Shown here piece after piece: positions 23,201-33,025 of a DNA stretch of 64,000 nucleotides; position 1 is the first letter of the stretch, and each line of letters starts with the position of its first letter. Below the pieces are notes generated by a model. The model saw only the letters and a list, made by a program, of their open reading frames with translations. It did no database searches and was not told where the DNA came from. The position numbers were made by a program, and so were the translations under genes. The stretch lies in NCBI GenBank assembly GCA_033220425.1, contig CM065652.1, positions 3,658,001 to 3,722,000 on the forward strand, given 5' to 3'. The DNA comes from Lepraria neglecta. Lineage: Eukaryota > Ascomycota > Lecanoromycetes > Lecanorales > Stereocaulaceae.

Positions 23201-23549
23201 CAAACCCTGGCTCTTTGACTTGTCCATCCCGCAACCGTTTCTTTCCCTGGCTAGGCTTTGGCGCTGGTTCTGGCTTTTGCTTTCCTATCGATGGCGACTT
23301 GCCATTGCTTCGTTCTTTGGGTCTGGCTTTGGGCTCCGAAGACTTGTTTAGCTCTCCGTTCGCCTTCTCTTTCCTCAATTTGTTCGCCTGTGGCCTCGCT
23401 GGTGCGGCTTTGGAGACCGCTCCCTTATCGGGTTTCTTGAGGTTGGTCTCAATCTTTTGAGTCAAGCTTAGCAATGCGTCTGGATTGAGATCAGGAAGGC
23501 TATCGTCATGGAATTGACTTCCAGCGTGCTTCTTGGATTTGAGCGCCAT
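20224..23549 (-). CDS. MAK21: Nucleolar complex protein MAK21/NOC1 with a one-base frameshift near the C-terminus
   Basis: ATG at 23549; about 1,108 residues if the frame were continuous. NOC1/MAK21 partners NOC2 in moving pre-60S particles through the nucleolus and is essential in yeast. The N-terminus is Lys/Pro-rich (residues 30-270). HEAT-like helices follow (DKISALTLSVQESPVHN, LLRLLVNKLGDSDKKIASK), then the CBF/MAK21 domain at about 640-870 (YRTLYESLLDPRLL, LYLNLLFRALRSDLNVKRVK, LYLLRELESVF) and HPSVSLFATRLLTHTP. The acidic tail changes frame at a run of eight G (minus strand, 20593-20600). Upstream reads ESRPEVGG; downstream the next frame reads SDGGFSDEEVGFGSEMEG and continues to LPTFASAEDYAKMLDED, the usual MAK21 end. 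Six or nine G would restore one frame. Kept as one gene; the break is probably a sequence error. Confidence 0.92.
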
Positions 23550-24217
23550 AGCTCTACGTTCAGAGCACCATGAGTATATGCGATTTGGATTGTTGAGAAG
23601 CTATGAAAATCTTCAGCGGCGGCAGTTTCTCCTGATTAGTCATCGCTTAATCCTATGTTTTAGCGTCTGTTTGAACTGAACCTCCGCGTTCATTTTGACA
23701 TTACTTCCCCTATAATCATGAAAGTGCTCTGTATACTATTTTACCGGCGACAGCAGCAAGTCTCACCGAGGGAAGGTTTGATAGTCCCAGATCCCTGCAT
23801 GTATCGACGTTCAATGGAGCTGTAAGCTGAAATGATATTGGTTCTCTAGCCCTGTCAATGCGAAATTGGGAGAGACGTATTGTAATATTTACCATGCGTT
23901 GTGACAGCTGGTTTGGTACTCAGCCAGTTTCTCACCTTGAGATATCTTCAGGTACTTGAACTCTGTTGTCTGGCAAAGATATGGTCTTCGAATGTCACCT
24001 TATAATTCTGATTCTGAACATATCAAGACGGCCTAGAGATCTATTGCTCGAAAGAGACTGAAAAGTCGGGGTCATTGAGCGTACTTCAATCCCGTATTAC
24101 CACTATTACCATATGATCAATTGGCTTCCAAATCATTCAGCATCCTAAGATACCACTAGATCGAGAGCATTTGACATCCTGCAATACGCTATCACGCTCC
24201 AATACTTTTCTGAAACC
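23550..24217. other. Divergent intergenic region
   Basis: Promoter region shared by divergent MAK21 and the DUF7730 gene. No gene, repeat or RNA that I can support. Confidence 0.55.
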
Positions 24218-24982
24218 ATGCATGGTGTCGTCCAGCGTGGCTCTGATCTCATCTACAAAGTCTTCTATCATTGCTGTTCTCGCTCTGTAGAGGCGCTACA
24301 CCAATATGAGCTCTACTATGATCAAGAGAGAGCTCGCATACTTAGCGAGAGACCACCTCCACGAGCATCAACCCGCAAGAACCTATCTCAGACATCCCTA
24401 TCACTTCATCTGCAACCGCAATCTCCGTTCCTCACTAAGCTCCCACCAGAGATTCGCCGGTATGTATACGAATTGGTACTTGGTGGCCATGTTTTCCACG
24501 TCACACATATCTACAACCGCTTGGTGAATCAGACTTACCCTTCCCCGGAATTCACAGACGGCCAAATAGGCAATATACCTATTCAGCTGTATCCCCGGAA
24601 ATCAGCAAGATGGGACGGTTACGGCGAGCGCATCCTCCTACCCCAACGCTTTTCGGACATCCGTCATCTGCAGCTACAGTGGACGATTCATGGCAGATCG
24701 ATCCGCGGGAATAGGTGCACTGGTGGAGCGCACGATTGTGCAACTTGTGAGAGGTTCTGGGACCTTGCTGCGGGGATGAAGCTGAGAGGCTTGAGCTTGT
24801 TTCTTGAAGTCGCGGGTGGAGAGGAGGAGTCCATGATGGATGCGGAGTGGGTGCGACCTTTGTTGAAGGTTAAGGGAGTTAAGAATGTAGGACTGATGAT
24901 GCATGTGGAGGTAGGGATTCTGACGCATATACCGTTGGATGGTATGATGAGGGAGATTGAGAGGCAGTGGACTAGTGTCTAG
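24218..24982 (+). CDS. DUF7730 domain protein
   Basis: Single-exon gene of 254 codons; ATG in context AAACCATGC. The segment PFLTKLPPEIRRYVYELVLG (about 84-103) is the F-box-like opening typical of fungal DUF7730/2EXR proteins. Then come LPQRFSDIRHLQLQWTIHG and CATCERFWDLAAGMKLRGL, a Leu-rich region with a Cys pair (CTGGAHDCATC). These families are numerous in filamentous fungi and mostly uncharacterised; a substrate-adaptor role is only a guess from the F-box-like start. Its stop lies 20 bp from the stop of the convergent arrestin-like gene, so the transcripts must overlap. Confidence 0.75.
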   Translation: MHGVVQRGSDLIYKVFYHCCSRSVEALHQYELYYDQERARILSERPPPRASTRKNLSQTSLSLHLQPQSPFLTKLPPEIRRYVYELVLGGHVFHVTHIYNRLVNQTYPSPEFTDGQIGNIPIQLYPRKSARWDGYGERILLPQRFSDIRHLQLQWTIHGRSIRGNRCTGGAHDCATCERFWDLAAGMKLRGLSLFLEVAGGEEESMMDAEWVRPLLKVKGVKNVGLMMHVEVGILTHIPLDGMMREIERQWTSV

Positions 24983-25001
24983 CAGATGGAAGATTAGAGC
25001 T

Positions 25002-26201
25002 CTACCCTTCATATGGAGGTGGCACATCATCTCTGTCATCGTAGCCCGGCGCACCTTCTTGCTGCTCCATGACAGTCGAATTTGAAACCTCTGCAGTTGT
25101 TCCACGATTTGGCACATAGTCCGCTGCCAGCAATGTAAAATTCTCAGCAACGAACTCCGCCTTCAGAGTCTTCTGTGCGCACTCAACGCTGATTTGGATG
25201 CGTAGTTTGTAGTTCCTCCGAACGTTAAAAGTTGAGAAATTAGGTACATGGTAAGCTGGTATTACCAAATGCGAGAATGAAGACAAATCCGTGTGTTCAG
25301 TCACTGGTATAGGTTTCATAGACACTTCCGACGATAAAATCGGCAAGAGGCCATGAGATGTAGTCCATTCTTGAAATTCGAGCCCATTCTTGAGCCCAGG
25401 GTATTGCACATGAGTCGTGGCAAGCAATTGTACTACGCACTCTTTCAGGAGCACTATTGGTAGCAACGTAGCAGTCGAGGCATAGGAATCATGCTCGATT
25501 CTTAGAATCATAGGTAGGTGTTGCCTTGTCACCCCGACAGTAGGCAGGAGCATGTGGAGGTTGAAGACTGCTGCAGGCAGCTTACTAGTACGCTTGGCTA
25601 TCAGCTTTTCCTTGAAGCTGAGGGGCTTGTCGCCGCGCTGCGGTTGAAGATGGAGGCTACGGCAGGTAATTGTTTGCGTTCTTTGAATGAAACTCGGGCT
25701 GGAAGCCTCAATGTGCCTCATCGGTGGTAAGGTTAATGTTTTGTGGACCACTTTTTCGGCTGTGGAGCTCTTCCAGCTTGTGAGGGTCACTACTAACGCG
25801 TAGGTCACACGGGCAGTACCATGTACGCATTGGTCTGAAAATGAGGGCGGCAGGTCCTGCGAAGGGTCGATGTTGAAGCCTTGATTTTGCTGCAGCCAAG
25901 ATTCTGGCTGATTCGCAACGCTGTGACTTGGAATGGTGAAATTGAAAGGCCAACTGAGTCCTGGGTGCATGGTACGTGGGCCTTTGAATAGAACTTGCAT
26001 ATACTCGAATAGCGGTGCCCGTCCTTGAACCTTTTCGAACTCATCATGATGAAGAACGTCGAGTTGGGTATCACAAGAGCCTACGAAGCGTATGTTGAGG
26101 GTATTGATATCGATGTCTTCATCGCCATGAAGAGAGACTGTCCCTGATATAGAACTTCCAGACTTGAACCAGCTTTGTGAGATGTTGATGCGTACCGACA
26201 T
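25002..26201 (-). CDS. Arrestin-like protein with C-terminal PPxY motif
   Basis: Single exon, 399 codons, ATG at 26201. The N-terminal arrestin fold is visible in ISQSWFKSGSSISGTVSLHG, INTLNIRFVGSCDTQL and PFNFTIPSHS; a second arrestin-like sandwich follows at about 175-360 (LPTVGVTRQHLPMILRIEH, RRNYKLRIQISVECAQKTLK). The protein ends DDVPPPYEG, and PPPY is the binding motif for WW domains of Nedd4/Rsp5 ubiquitin ligases. By analogy with yeast ART adaptors it may bring Rsp5 to plasma-membrane transporters for endocytosis. That role is inference; the fold and motif are seen. No damage. It is divergent from the acyl-CoA dehydrogenase gene across 523 bp. Confidence 0.82.
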   Translation of the reverse strand: MSVRINISQSWFKSGSSISGTVSLHGDEDIDINTLNIRFVGSCDTQLDVLHHDEFEKVQGRAPLFEYMQVLFKGPRTMHPGLSWPFNFTIPSHSVANQPESWLQQNQGFNIDPSQDLPPSFSDQCVHGTARVTYALVVTLTSWKSSTAEKVVHKTLTLPPMRHIEASSPSFIQRTQTITCRSLHLQPQRGDKPLSFKEKLIAKRTSKLPAAVFNLHMLLPTVGVTRQHLPMILRIEHDSYASTATLLPIVLLKECVVQLLATTHVQYPGLKNGLEFQEWTTSHGLLPILSSEVSMKPIPVTEHTDLSSFSHLVIPAYHVPNFSTFNVRRNYKLRIQISVECAQKTLKAEFVAENFTLLAADYVPNRGTTAEVSNSTVMEQQEGAPGYDDRDDVPPPYEG

Positions 26202-26724
26202 AGCTTAGAGCCTGTCATCTTTCCATGAAGTAGGGTTCTTTGGTAAGAAGTAGGCAGCATCGTGGCAACATAGTAACAGGTTTACCGCAATGAGGCAAGG
26301 AGTTCGCCGCAGGAAGTCTACCCCGCACGTATTTACCTGAAACGTACGCCATTTCTGATACAATACCGACTGATGCCTACAGAGTGTCTTCACCCTCAAG
26401 TAATAAACGGAAGCCTGTCCACGTGTCTGCACCTTTGAAGGTTTACAATCATGCCGCAGCACACGATCCCTAGGTGGCTTTTTCTAGTGGCCGTCAACCC
26501 GCGAGCTATCATTCCGAGTTTCGTGACTCAAGGAGTCCCTTTTGGACCCTGAATTCTGACTCGGCTGACTGCCTCGGCAAACCCCAACATCTCCGCATCG
26601 AACAACGGCCCAAGGAGAGCTATCTTCTCACGATGTCTCTATACAAACATAGCGTACTCATACATCTTCAATTGAGCCGAAAGGTTTTACGCCCCTGATA
26701 ACTGTAACGTCCTCACCAACCACC
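26202..26724. other. Divergent promoter region, arrestin-like gene and acyl-CoA dehydrogenase
   Basis: 523 bp holding both start regions. No separate feature recognised. Confidence 0.55.
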
Positions 26725-28102
26725 ATGCCCCGCCCAATCCCCTTCTCCGAACCCCCATACCTTTGCGGCCTCCCCTCCGCATACTACACCCCCTCCCACC
26801 TGCGCTGGCAAAAAGCATGCCGCGCCTTCGTCACCGAAAATCTCCACCAACATGCCCTAGACTGGGAACGCGAAGAGGCTGTTCCTCCCCAAGTCTTCCA
26901 AAACTTCGCCGAAGCCAACATGCTTATCCCCAACCTACCTGCACCATTGCCCGTTGAATGGCTACACAAGTTAGGCATTCATGATATTCTAGGAGCAGTG
27001 AAAGTGGAAGAGTGGGATTACTTGCACACATCTATTTTCTGTGACGAGATGTCACGGTCTGGACTCGCGGGGCCGTCTGCTAGTCTGACGACTGGAATGG
27101 CATTTGGTGTCCCGCCTCTGATCAAATTTGGGAGTAAGAAGTTGCAGGAGAGGTTCCTGCCGGATTTGCTGTTGGGCAAGAAGAGGACTTGTATTGCTAT
27201 TACGGAGCCGGGAGCTGGAAGTGATGTTGCGAATATTGAGACTACGGCTGAGAAAAGCGAGGATGGGCAGGAGTATGTCATCAATGGGACGAAGAAATGG
27301 ATCACAAATGGCATCTGGTCTCATTTGTGCACAATGGCTGTCCGCACAGGCGGCCCCGGCCCCTCAGGCCTATCCATGGTGGTGGTTCCTCTCCTTGACT
27401 ATCCTGGTGTCAGCATGCGACGTCTCAAAGTCGGCGGCCATTCGACAGCTGGCACGACTTTTATCGAGCTATCAGACGTTCGCGTCCCCGTCTTTAATCT
27501 CATCGGCGAAGAAGGCCAGGGCATGAAATACATAATGACCAACTTCAACCACGAACGACTCACCATTGCTGTTGGTGTTACTAGACAAGCAAGAGTGGCA
27601 CTGAGCGCGGCTTTTGAATACTGTTTGCAGAGAGAGGCGTTCGGCAAAGTGCTCATGGAACAGGCTGTTGTGAGACACAGGCTCGCAAAAGCTGGAGCAC
27701 TTTTGGAGAGCCAGTGGGCTTGGGTGGAACAGTTTGTGTATCAGATGACGAAGCTCTCGAAGGCTGAGGCGGATGTTGAGTTGGGCGGACTGACAGCTTT
27801 GGCGAAAGCCCAGGCTGGGATGGTGTTAGATGAGTGTGCTAGGTGTGCGGTTTTGCTGTTTGGGGGAAATGGGTTTACGAGGACGGGGAGGGGGGAGATT
27901 GCTGAACGTAAGCCTTAGCGGAAAAGACTCTCGCGTCAAAGCTGATTCATTTGATTTAGGTATCTACCGCGATGTACCCGGTGCTCGAATACCCGGCGGA
28001 TCAGAGGATGTCATGCTCGACTTAGCTGTGAGGCAGCTAGCGAAGAACTATCAACGCCAGACCAAGCTTTTGGAACGACCAAGGGGATCATCGAAGTTGT
28101 GA
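26725..28102 (+). CDS. Acyl-CoA dehydrogenase with peroxisomal targeting signal
   Basis: Two exons, 26725-27907 and 27960-28102, give 441 residues. The phase-1 intron (GTAAGC...TTTAG) joins GEIAE to RIYRDVPGARIPGGSEDVM, the conserved ACAD C-terminal block. Other ACAD landmarks: CIAITEPGAGSDVANIETTA (FAD/substrate loop), GTKKWITNG, NHERLTIAVGVTRQAR, FGKVLMEQ and the VLLFGGNGFT helix. The enzyme should oxidise an acyl-CoA to the enoyl-CoA using FAD. The last three residues are SKL, a canonical PTS1, so the protein should enter peroxisomes. Many filamentous fungi use ACADs as well as acyl-CoA oxidases there, often for short or branched chains. There is no cytochrome b5 domain, which separates it from the fused fungal ACADs. 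Substrate unknown. Confidence 0.92.
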
Positions 28103-29930
28103 AGGGTCCTAGAGTATTTCTAATGGGGACTTCGATATGGTGTGAAGGAGCAATGCCAACCACCCATTATCCCGATGAGCGGCGGTAGCGATGGTGACGA
28201 CAGTCGGAATGAAGACGCATGGTCAAGTCTAGAAGGCGACTAGCAAAAACAGAAGCCCATTCCCTTCGAATCGAGGGCCGGATAATATGAATTCTGGTCT
28301 TCAACTGAGAAGTGAAAACACGTCGACTCATGGCACAATCCAACACCCACGTTGTTTGGCCAGCAGCCGTCTCACTGCCGTTGTTGCTGCCATTCCTGTA
28401 TTACAGAATGTAAATTTATTAGGATTCCGACGCATATCAGCAGATCTGTGAGTAGCTCGCGGGAGTCTAGGTTTCTCAAGGTTATTTTAATGCCTGAGAG
28501 GTCGTGGATGGCCAACGCGATGTTGAATACTCGGCTGATTTGTGAAAAAGCCGTCGTCATTAAGAACAATGGCGGCAACAATGATTGTGCGTTGTAGAAA
28601 GTCATCCATTTGGGAGGCTGTGCTTAAGGAGTGGCGGTTTGGGAAGACGTAGAAAAATGGAGAGGATGGCTAGTTAAAGGGCTTTGATGCGGTCTTGATT
28701 TACTGCGCTTTCTTGAAGTGTAAATGACTGCATCCTACGTTTCCTTTCGGTGGTCCAGACAATTCAAGTCCTGTGCTCTTATACCAAGAAAAAGCGCAAA
28801 AAGAAACACCACCCAATTATTCCGTCTTTCGGACACTCGTGCCCATAGCTCTCTCACTGTCGCTAGAGTGGCTAATATTGAGTTTTTAATACAAATTGTT
28901 AAAGATGGTGATGTGTAAGAGCAAGAGTGTAAGTAGCTCATAGAAGCTAAGTTTATTAATGTTTATGCCGTTATTTGAATGGTGAGTAGGAAGGGCGTTG
29001 TGGATGGAAGATGGGGAGGGCTCCCTCAGTGTTATCTTAGTTTGTGCTATTTTATGCAGTAGGGTACACGCCCCCATGTGTTACGGACTTTCGAACCTCT
29101 GGTTCCACAATCCTCCCTCAGTCATCGGCACACGCCATGCACGAATCGCGCAGAGGAAAAGAATCAAGTGTCTTGCATACGACGAGGAGGGCCCATAGCT
29201 CGAAGAAACCGAGGTTATTGATGGTTATGCGGATATTGGAAAAGCCGAGGATGATGGGTAAGACGTCGAATAGAAGTATGTTTTGTAGGGAGGTGGCCGT
29301 TTTCTAGATTGTATCTTATGGAGCGGTGAAGATGGAAGGTGTTATGCGGAGAAGGGGATGTGAGGAAGATGGGGAGGGGAAGGGGACTTTGACAATTTCT
29401 GAATCTATTGCTCCTTTTTCTTTTGCATGTGACGGGTTGTCGAGGCATTCAACTCCGCCCGCAGATCTCGTTAACTTCGTTTCAATACAGAACGACGCAA
29501 ATAGGTGAGATTTAGCTCTTCAGATTGCAATTTAGTTATGGTAGAACCACTAGAGAACTGTGATATCTGGGTATAGTCCAAGCTTGGCAAACAAGTTATA
29601 GGCTTTGGTGGACAGAGAGCGCAATTGAGCCCACATATTTTCTTACCAAAATTCTGACTTAACATTAGGTATCAAAGAGTCTTCTAGCGAAGCCACGTTT
29701 GCATCTTATTGCACAGTACTCCTTGTGGAACTTTGAGCCTGGCGGAAACCCTTGCCCAACGCCCTTCGCAATACGATAACAACAATATCGCAGAGGCAAA
29801 AATATGGTAGAGACATATCTTTTAGTGAACATTGAAGGTTCACATATTTCACATACATACCAAAGTCCTCTTCATCTTCAAGTTTTTGATAGGGTAATAT
29901 TGCCTAGAGCATATCAAGATAAGCTCCCGA
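28103..29930. other. Gene-poor interval with short diverged repeats
   Basis: About 1.8 kb without a gene I can support. It contains three related segments (see repeat entry) and AT-rich, low-complexity stretches. No transposase, terminal inverted repeat or LTR recognised. Confidence 0.5.
28430..29310 (-). repeat. Three diverged copies of a ~140-bp coding-like segment
   Basis: Plus-strand copies at about 28430-28575, 28915-29050 and 29175-29310 share TAGCTC, then a GTTATT.ATG.TTATGC.G.TATT-like core. Downstream, copies 1 and 3 share GA.GT.GAATA. Translated on the minus strand they read FNIALAIHDLSGIKITLRNL then SRELL; HNALPTHHSNNGININKLSF then YELL; and FDVLPIILGFSNIRITINNL then FFELW. The similarity is greater in the amino acids than in the bases. 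They look like fragments of a duplicated small gene or exon; none has a full frame. Confidence 0.5.
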
Positions 29931-29967
29931 AGCCACCCGGCAGATCAAGTTTAGCGGCATCTATCTA

Positions 29968-30124
29968 ATGGCGAACTTGCCGTCATCGATTTCCAAAACT
30001 TTCTGCATCCAACGACGTATCGCGCCTTCCGGAAAGTCCGTGTCTCGTTCATCGGAGTCCACTTCGAGTCCAACGAATGGGAAGCCGGCGTTTGTGATGG
30101 CCAGGAGACCGCACGGTCTTGTGA
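29968..30124 (-). pseudogene. Possible C-terminal gene relic, family not recognised
   Basis: The minus strand reads PCGLLAITNAGFPFVGLEVD, SDERDTDFPEGAIRRWMQKV and LEIDDGKFAIR before a TAG at 29968. It has the composition of an ordered protein end. The frame has no ATG, and an in-frame stop lies about five codons upstream; an acceptor-like CACAAG precedes it at about 30125, but no preceding exon is apparent. I do not recognise the family. It may be the last exon of a lost gene or a chance frame. Confidence 0.3.
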
Positions 30125-30167
30125 GTGTCAGTCAAGATGACGCTATGCCACGCCTTTCGTCTCTATG

Positions 30168-30175
30168 TATATAAA
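30168..30175 (+). promoter_or_regulatory. TATA box of the MFS transporter gene
   Basis: TATATAAA lies 94 bp upstream of the ATG at 30269, followed by a pyrimidine-rich stretch. Position and sequence suit a core promoter element; it is not proven. Confidence 0.5.
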
Positions 30176-30268
30176 GAGCCCCCCAATCCACTTCTTGTTG
30201 CTTCGCTCAAGCCTGCGCGTCTGCAAGTTCCCTGTTCTCTGGAGGGTCCTTAATTTATCTCCTTCCAT

Positions 30269-32194
30269 ATGTCAGAACTAATCCGCGACACTGTCTTCGG
30301 ACACTTCGTGCGTCTAATCACTAGTGGACGAATGCTTCAATATGCAGAAGAAAGAGACCCCACACTATGGAAGCAATATCTCGACCGCGAGCAGACCAAG
30401 AATATGGCGCTCTATGGTAATGCGGAAGGTCCGCCATCCGAAGAAAAATTAGAGAGGGACGATGCCCGCGTTTCGTCTGAGGAGTCGTCCAAGACATGGG
30501 TCGGAAATGGAGACCAACAAGAGCAGCAAGAACATCAGCTGAGCAGTACTATAACCGGCCAAAGGATAGATACAGAGAAGGGGCGTGATATCACGATGGT
30601 GACATGGTATGGCGACAATGACCCAGAGGTACGCATATCTAGAAGTTTAGAAACCAATTAGGACTGGACTGACAAGGATAGATGCCATTGAACTGGTCAA
30701 CTTTCAAAAAAGTCTTCGTGACCTTTGAGATCTGCCTCCTCACCTTCTCCGTCTACATTGGCTCGGCAATCTACAGCGCTGGTACCCAAGATGTGGTCAA
30801 GCAATTCGGCGTTAGTGAAGTTAAAGCAACCCTGGGCCTCACTCTCTTCGTCGCTGGATACGGTATTGGTCCTATGATCTGGGCTCCCATGAGCGAGATC
30901 CCCCAAATCGGACGGAATCCCATCTACATCGGCACTCTGATCGTTTTTGTCATCTTCCAGGTACCCACAGCGCTGGCTGTAAACTTCGCTATGTTACTGT
31001 GCTTCCGGTTCTTGACGGGCTTCATCGGAAGTCCAGTGCTTGCTACTGGAGGAGCTAGTATTGGAGACATATTCGCTCCGAAGAAAAGGGCATACGCGAT
31101 TGGTATATGGGGCATTGCGGCTGTCTGTGGACCGGTCATGGGGCCCCTGGTTGGAGGCTTCGCAGCTCAAGCTAAGGGCTGGACCTGGACGATTTGGGAG
31201 TTGATGTGGCTATGCGGGTTTTCGCTGGTGCTATTCATCTTCTTGCTGCCGGAGACAAGCTCGTCGAATATCTTATATCGGAGAACGAGGCGCTTGCGGA
31301 AATTGACCGGTATCCAGAGCTTGAAGTGCCAGCCGGAGATTATGGCGGAGCATATGACCGGGAAAGACGTGAGCCATAACTCCTTGCCTACTGCAACAGT
31401 CGTGCTTAAAACATACTCGGAACTGACACTGATACAAATCAATAGGTTGTACTTATTGCTCTCGTCCGCCCAATTACTCTCAACTTCAAAGAACCAATCG
31501 TCTTCCTCCTAAATCTCTACATCGCCCTTATCTACGGCCTCCTTTACATCTGGTTCGAGTCCTTCCCATTAGTATTCGAGGGTATCTACCATTTCGAACT
31601 AGGCGAAGAAGGTCTTGCGTTCCTCGGGATCCTGGTCGGCGCCATACTTGTCATACCCCCATTCTTCTACTACCTCTACCGCGTCGTGGAGCCCCAGTTC
31701 AACGAGAATGGCGAATTGCAGCCAGAGAAAAGACTGCCGCCGGCATTTGTGGGAGGGTTTTGTATCCCGATTTGCTTGTTCTGGTTTGGTTGGTCTGCGA
31801 GACCGAGTATTCATTGGATCATGCCTATCATTGGCTCGAGCTTTTTCTCGTTCGGCACGTTCCTGCTTTTCAATTCCGTGCTCAATTACCTGCCTGATGC
31901 ATACCCTGAATACGCTGCGAGCGTGCTAGCAGGTAACGACTTTATGAGAAGTAGTTTCGGTGCAGGGTTTCCACTTTTCGCGACGGCGATGTATAACAAC
32001 CTGGGAATCGCATGGGCAAGCTCGACGTTAGGATTCCTCTCGATTGCATTCATTCCTATTCCTTTCGTGCTGTATAGAGTGAGTAATTCCTTTCCTCGCT
32101 TCGGTACTGCCAAGAAGATATAGGGGCTAACACTATGATGTAGTATGGTAAGCAGATTCGAAAACACAGCAGGAATGCGCGGCAGGATTTTTAG
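30269..32194 (+). CDS. MFS transporter, drug:H+ antiporter-1 (DHA1) type
   Basis: Four exons (30269-30628, 30682-31368, 31446-32078, 32144-32194) encode 576 residues; all introns are GT-AG and phase 0. The N-terminal 130 residues are hydrophilic and cytosolic, ending WYGDNDPE, which splices to MPLNWSTFKK to give the DPENPLNWS-like signature of fungal DHA1 carriers. Twelve helices follow, for example SVYIGSAIYSAGTQDVV, LTLFVAGYGIGPMIWAPMSE (motif D), RFLTGFIGSPVLATGGASIG and GIAAVCGPVMGPLVGGFAA (motif C, which marks antiporters). The central loop has LPETSSSNILYRRTRRLRKL. The second half includes FLLNLYIALIYGLLYIWFES. Relatives export fungicides, polyamines or similar small compounds at the plasma membrane; the substrate here is unknown. 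The last exon is a 16-residue basic tail (YGKQIRKHSRNARQDF). Confidence 0.9.
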
Positions 32195-33025
32195 ACTTGG
32201 AGTCAAGAGTTGTGAAGAATCCAGTGGATCTGTGCTTAATGAGCGTGTAAAGGCGCAGGAGGTCGCTTCAATAATAGATGTTGCATGGTGTTGGGAAGAA
32301 GATCTGATCTGCCTTAGCTTGGACGTTAGATGGGCTTGAGCTGTATATATTCCTGTTTCGAGAAGTACAATAGACATATATGGACTTTGCAGATCCGCCC
32401 ACGTAACCAGCGAGCTAGTGACATTGAGGGTTCAATGCTGGTCACTGTCGCTCGCCACTATGAAGATGAGGGCCGGGCTCAGAGACCCAAAAGTTCTCTG
32501 GGCATAGGTGGGAGAAAATGACATCTCTCGGGATCAAGGTTGTGATGCAGTCAGTGTCTAGCAATTTCGGGAGAATGATCCCAATGACGTGAAAGCAATG
32601 GCATGTGCAAGGATGATTGCTAAAGGCTCGGGATGATTCAATTAATTAAGCATGGCGATAAAAGTAGACGCTGGACAAAAGATCTTGCATCACATAATTT
32701 TGCTTGCCTTACTGTAATAATCCAAGTTTTCGATTTCGACAGCGAGTCTGTAAAATATCACTGAAATGCGAGAATGATTGGAGAGGCTCTATGTTATTGT
32801 GATGGAGGAATGCGGAATGCGGTACTCTATCTCGGTGTTGACGAAGTGCATATTACATGGGTAGCTACTTCACTTTTGAATTCATAACACAATCCTCAAA
32901 ACTTTATCTTTACTCCTCACTATACGACTCATCAAACTATTCTTTATGAAGTCTAAGTTGAATTATCTATCTCTATTCTTACAATCCTTACAAGCCACCA
33001 CTCACTCGCCAACCCAACCACAACA
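32195..33025. other. Intergenic region
   Basis: 830 bp between the MFS gene and the NAD(P)-binding gene on the same strand. The last 120 bp (about 32890-33020) are C/T/A-rich with many CAAT/ACAAC words, typical of a fungal 5' leader. No gene seen. Confidence 0.5.

Noticed and set aside
23638-23648. PAC-like GCGATGA word upstream of MAK21, with weaker ones near ERB1 and SAS10
   Set aside because: Each differs from the yeast GCGATGAG consensus and such words are frequent; not enough to call a regulatory site.
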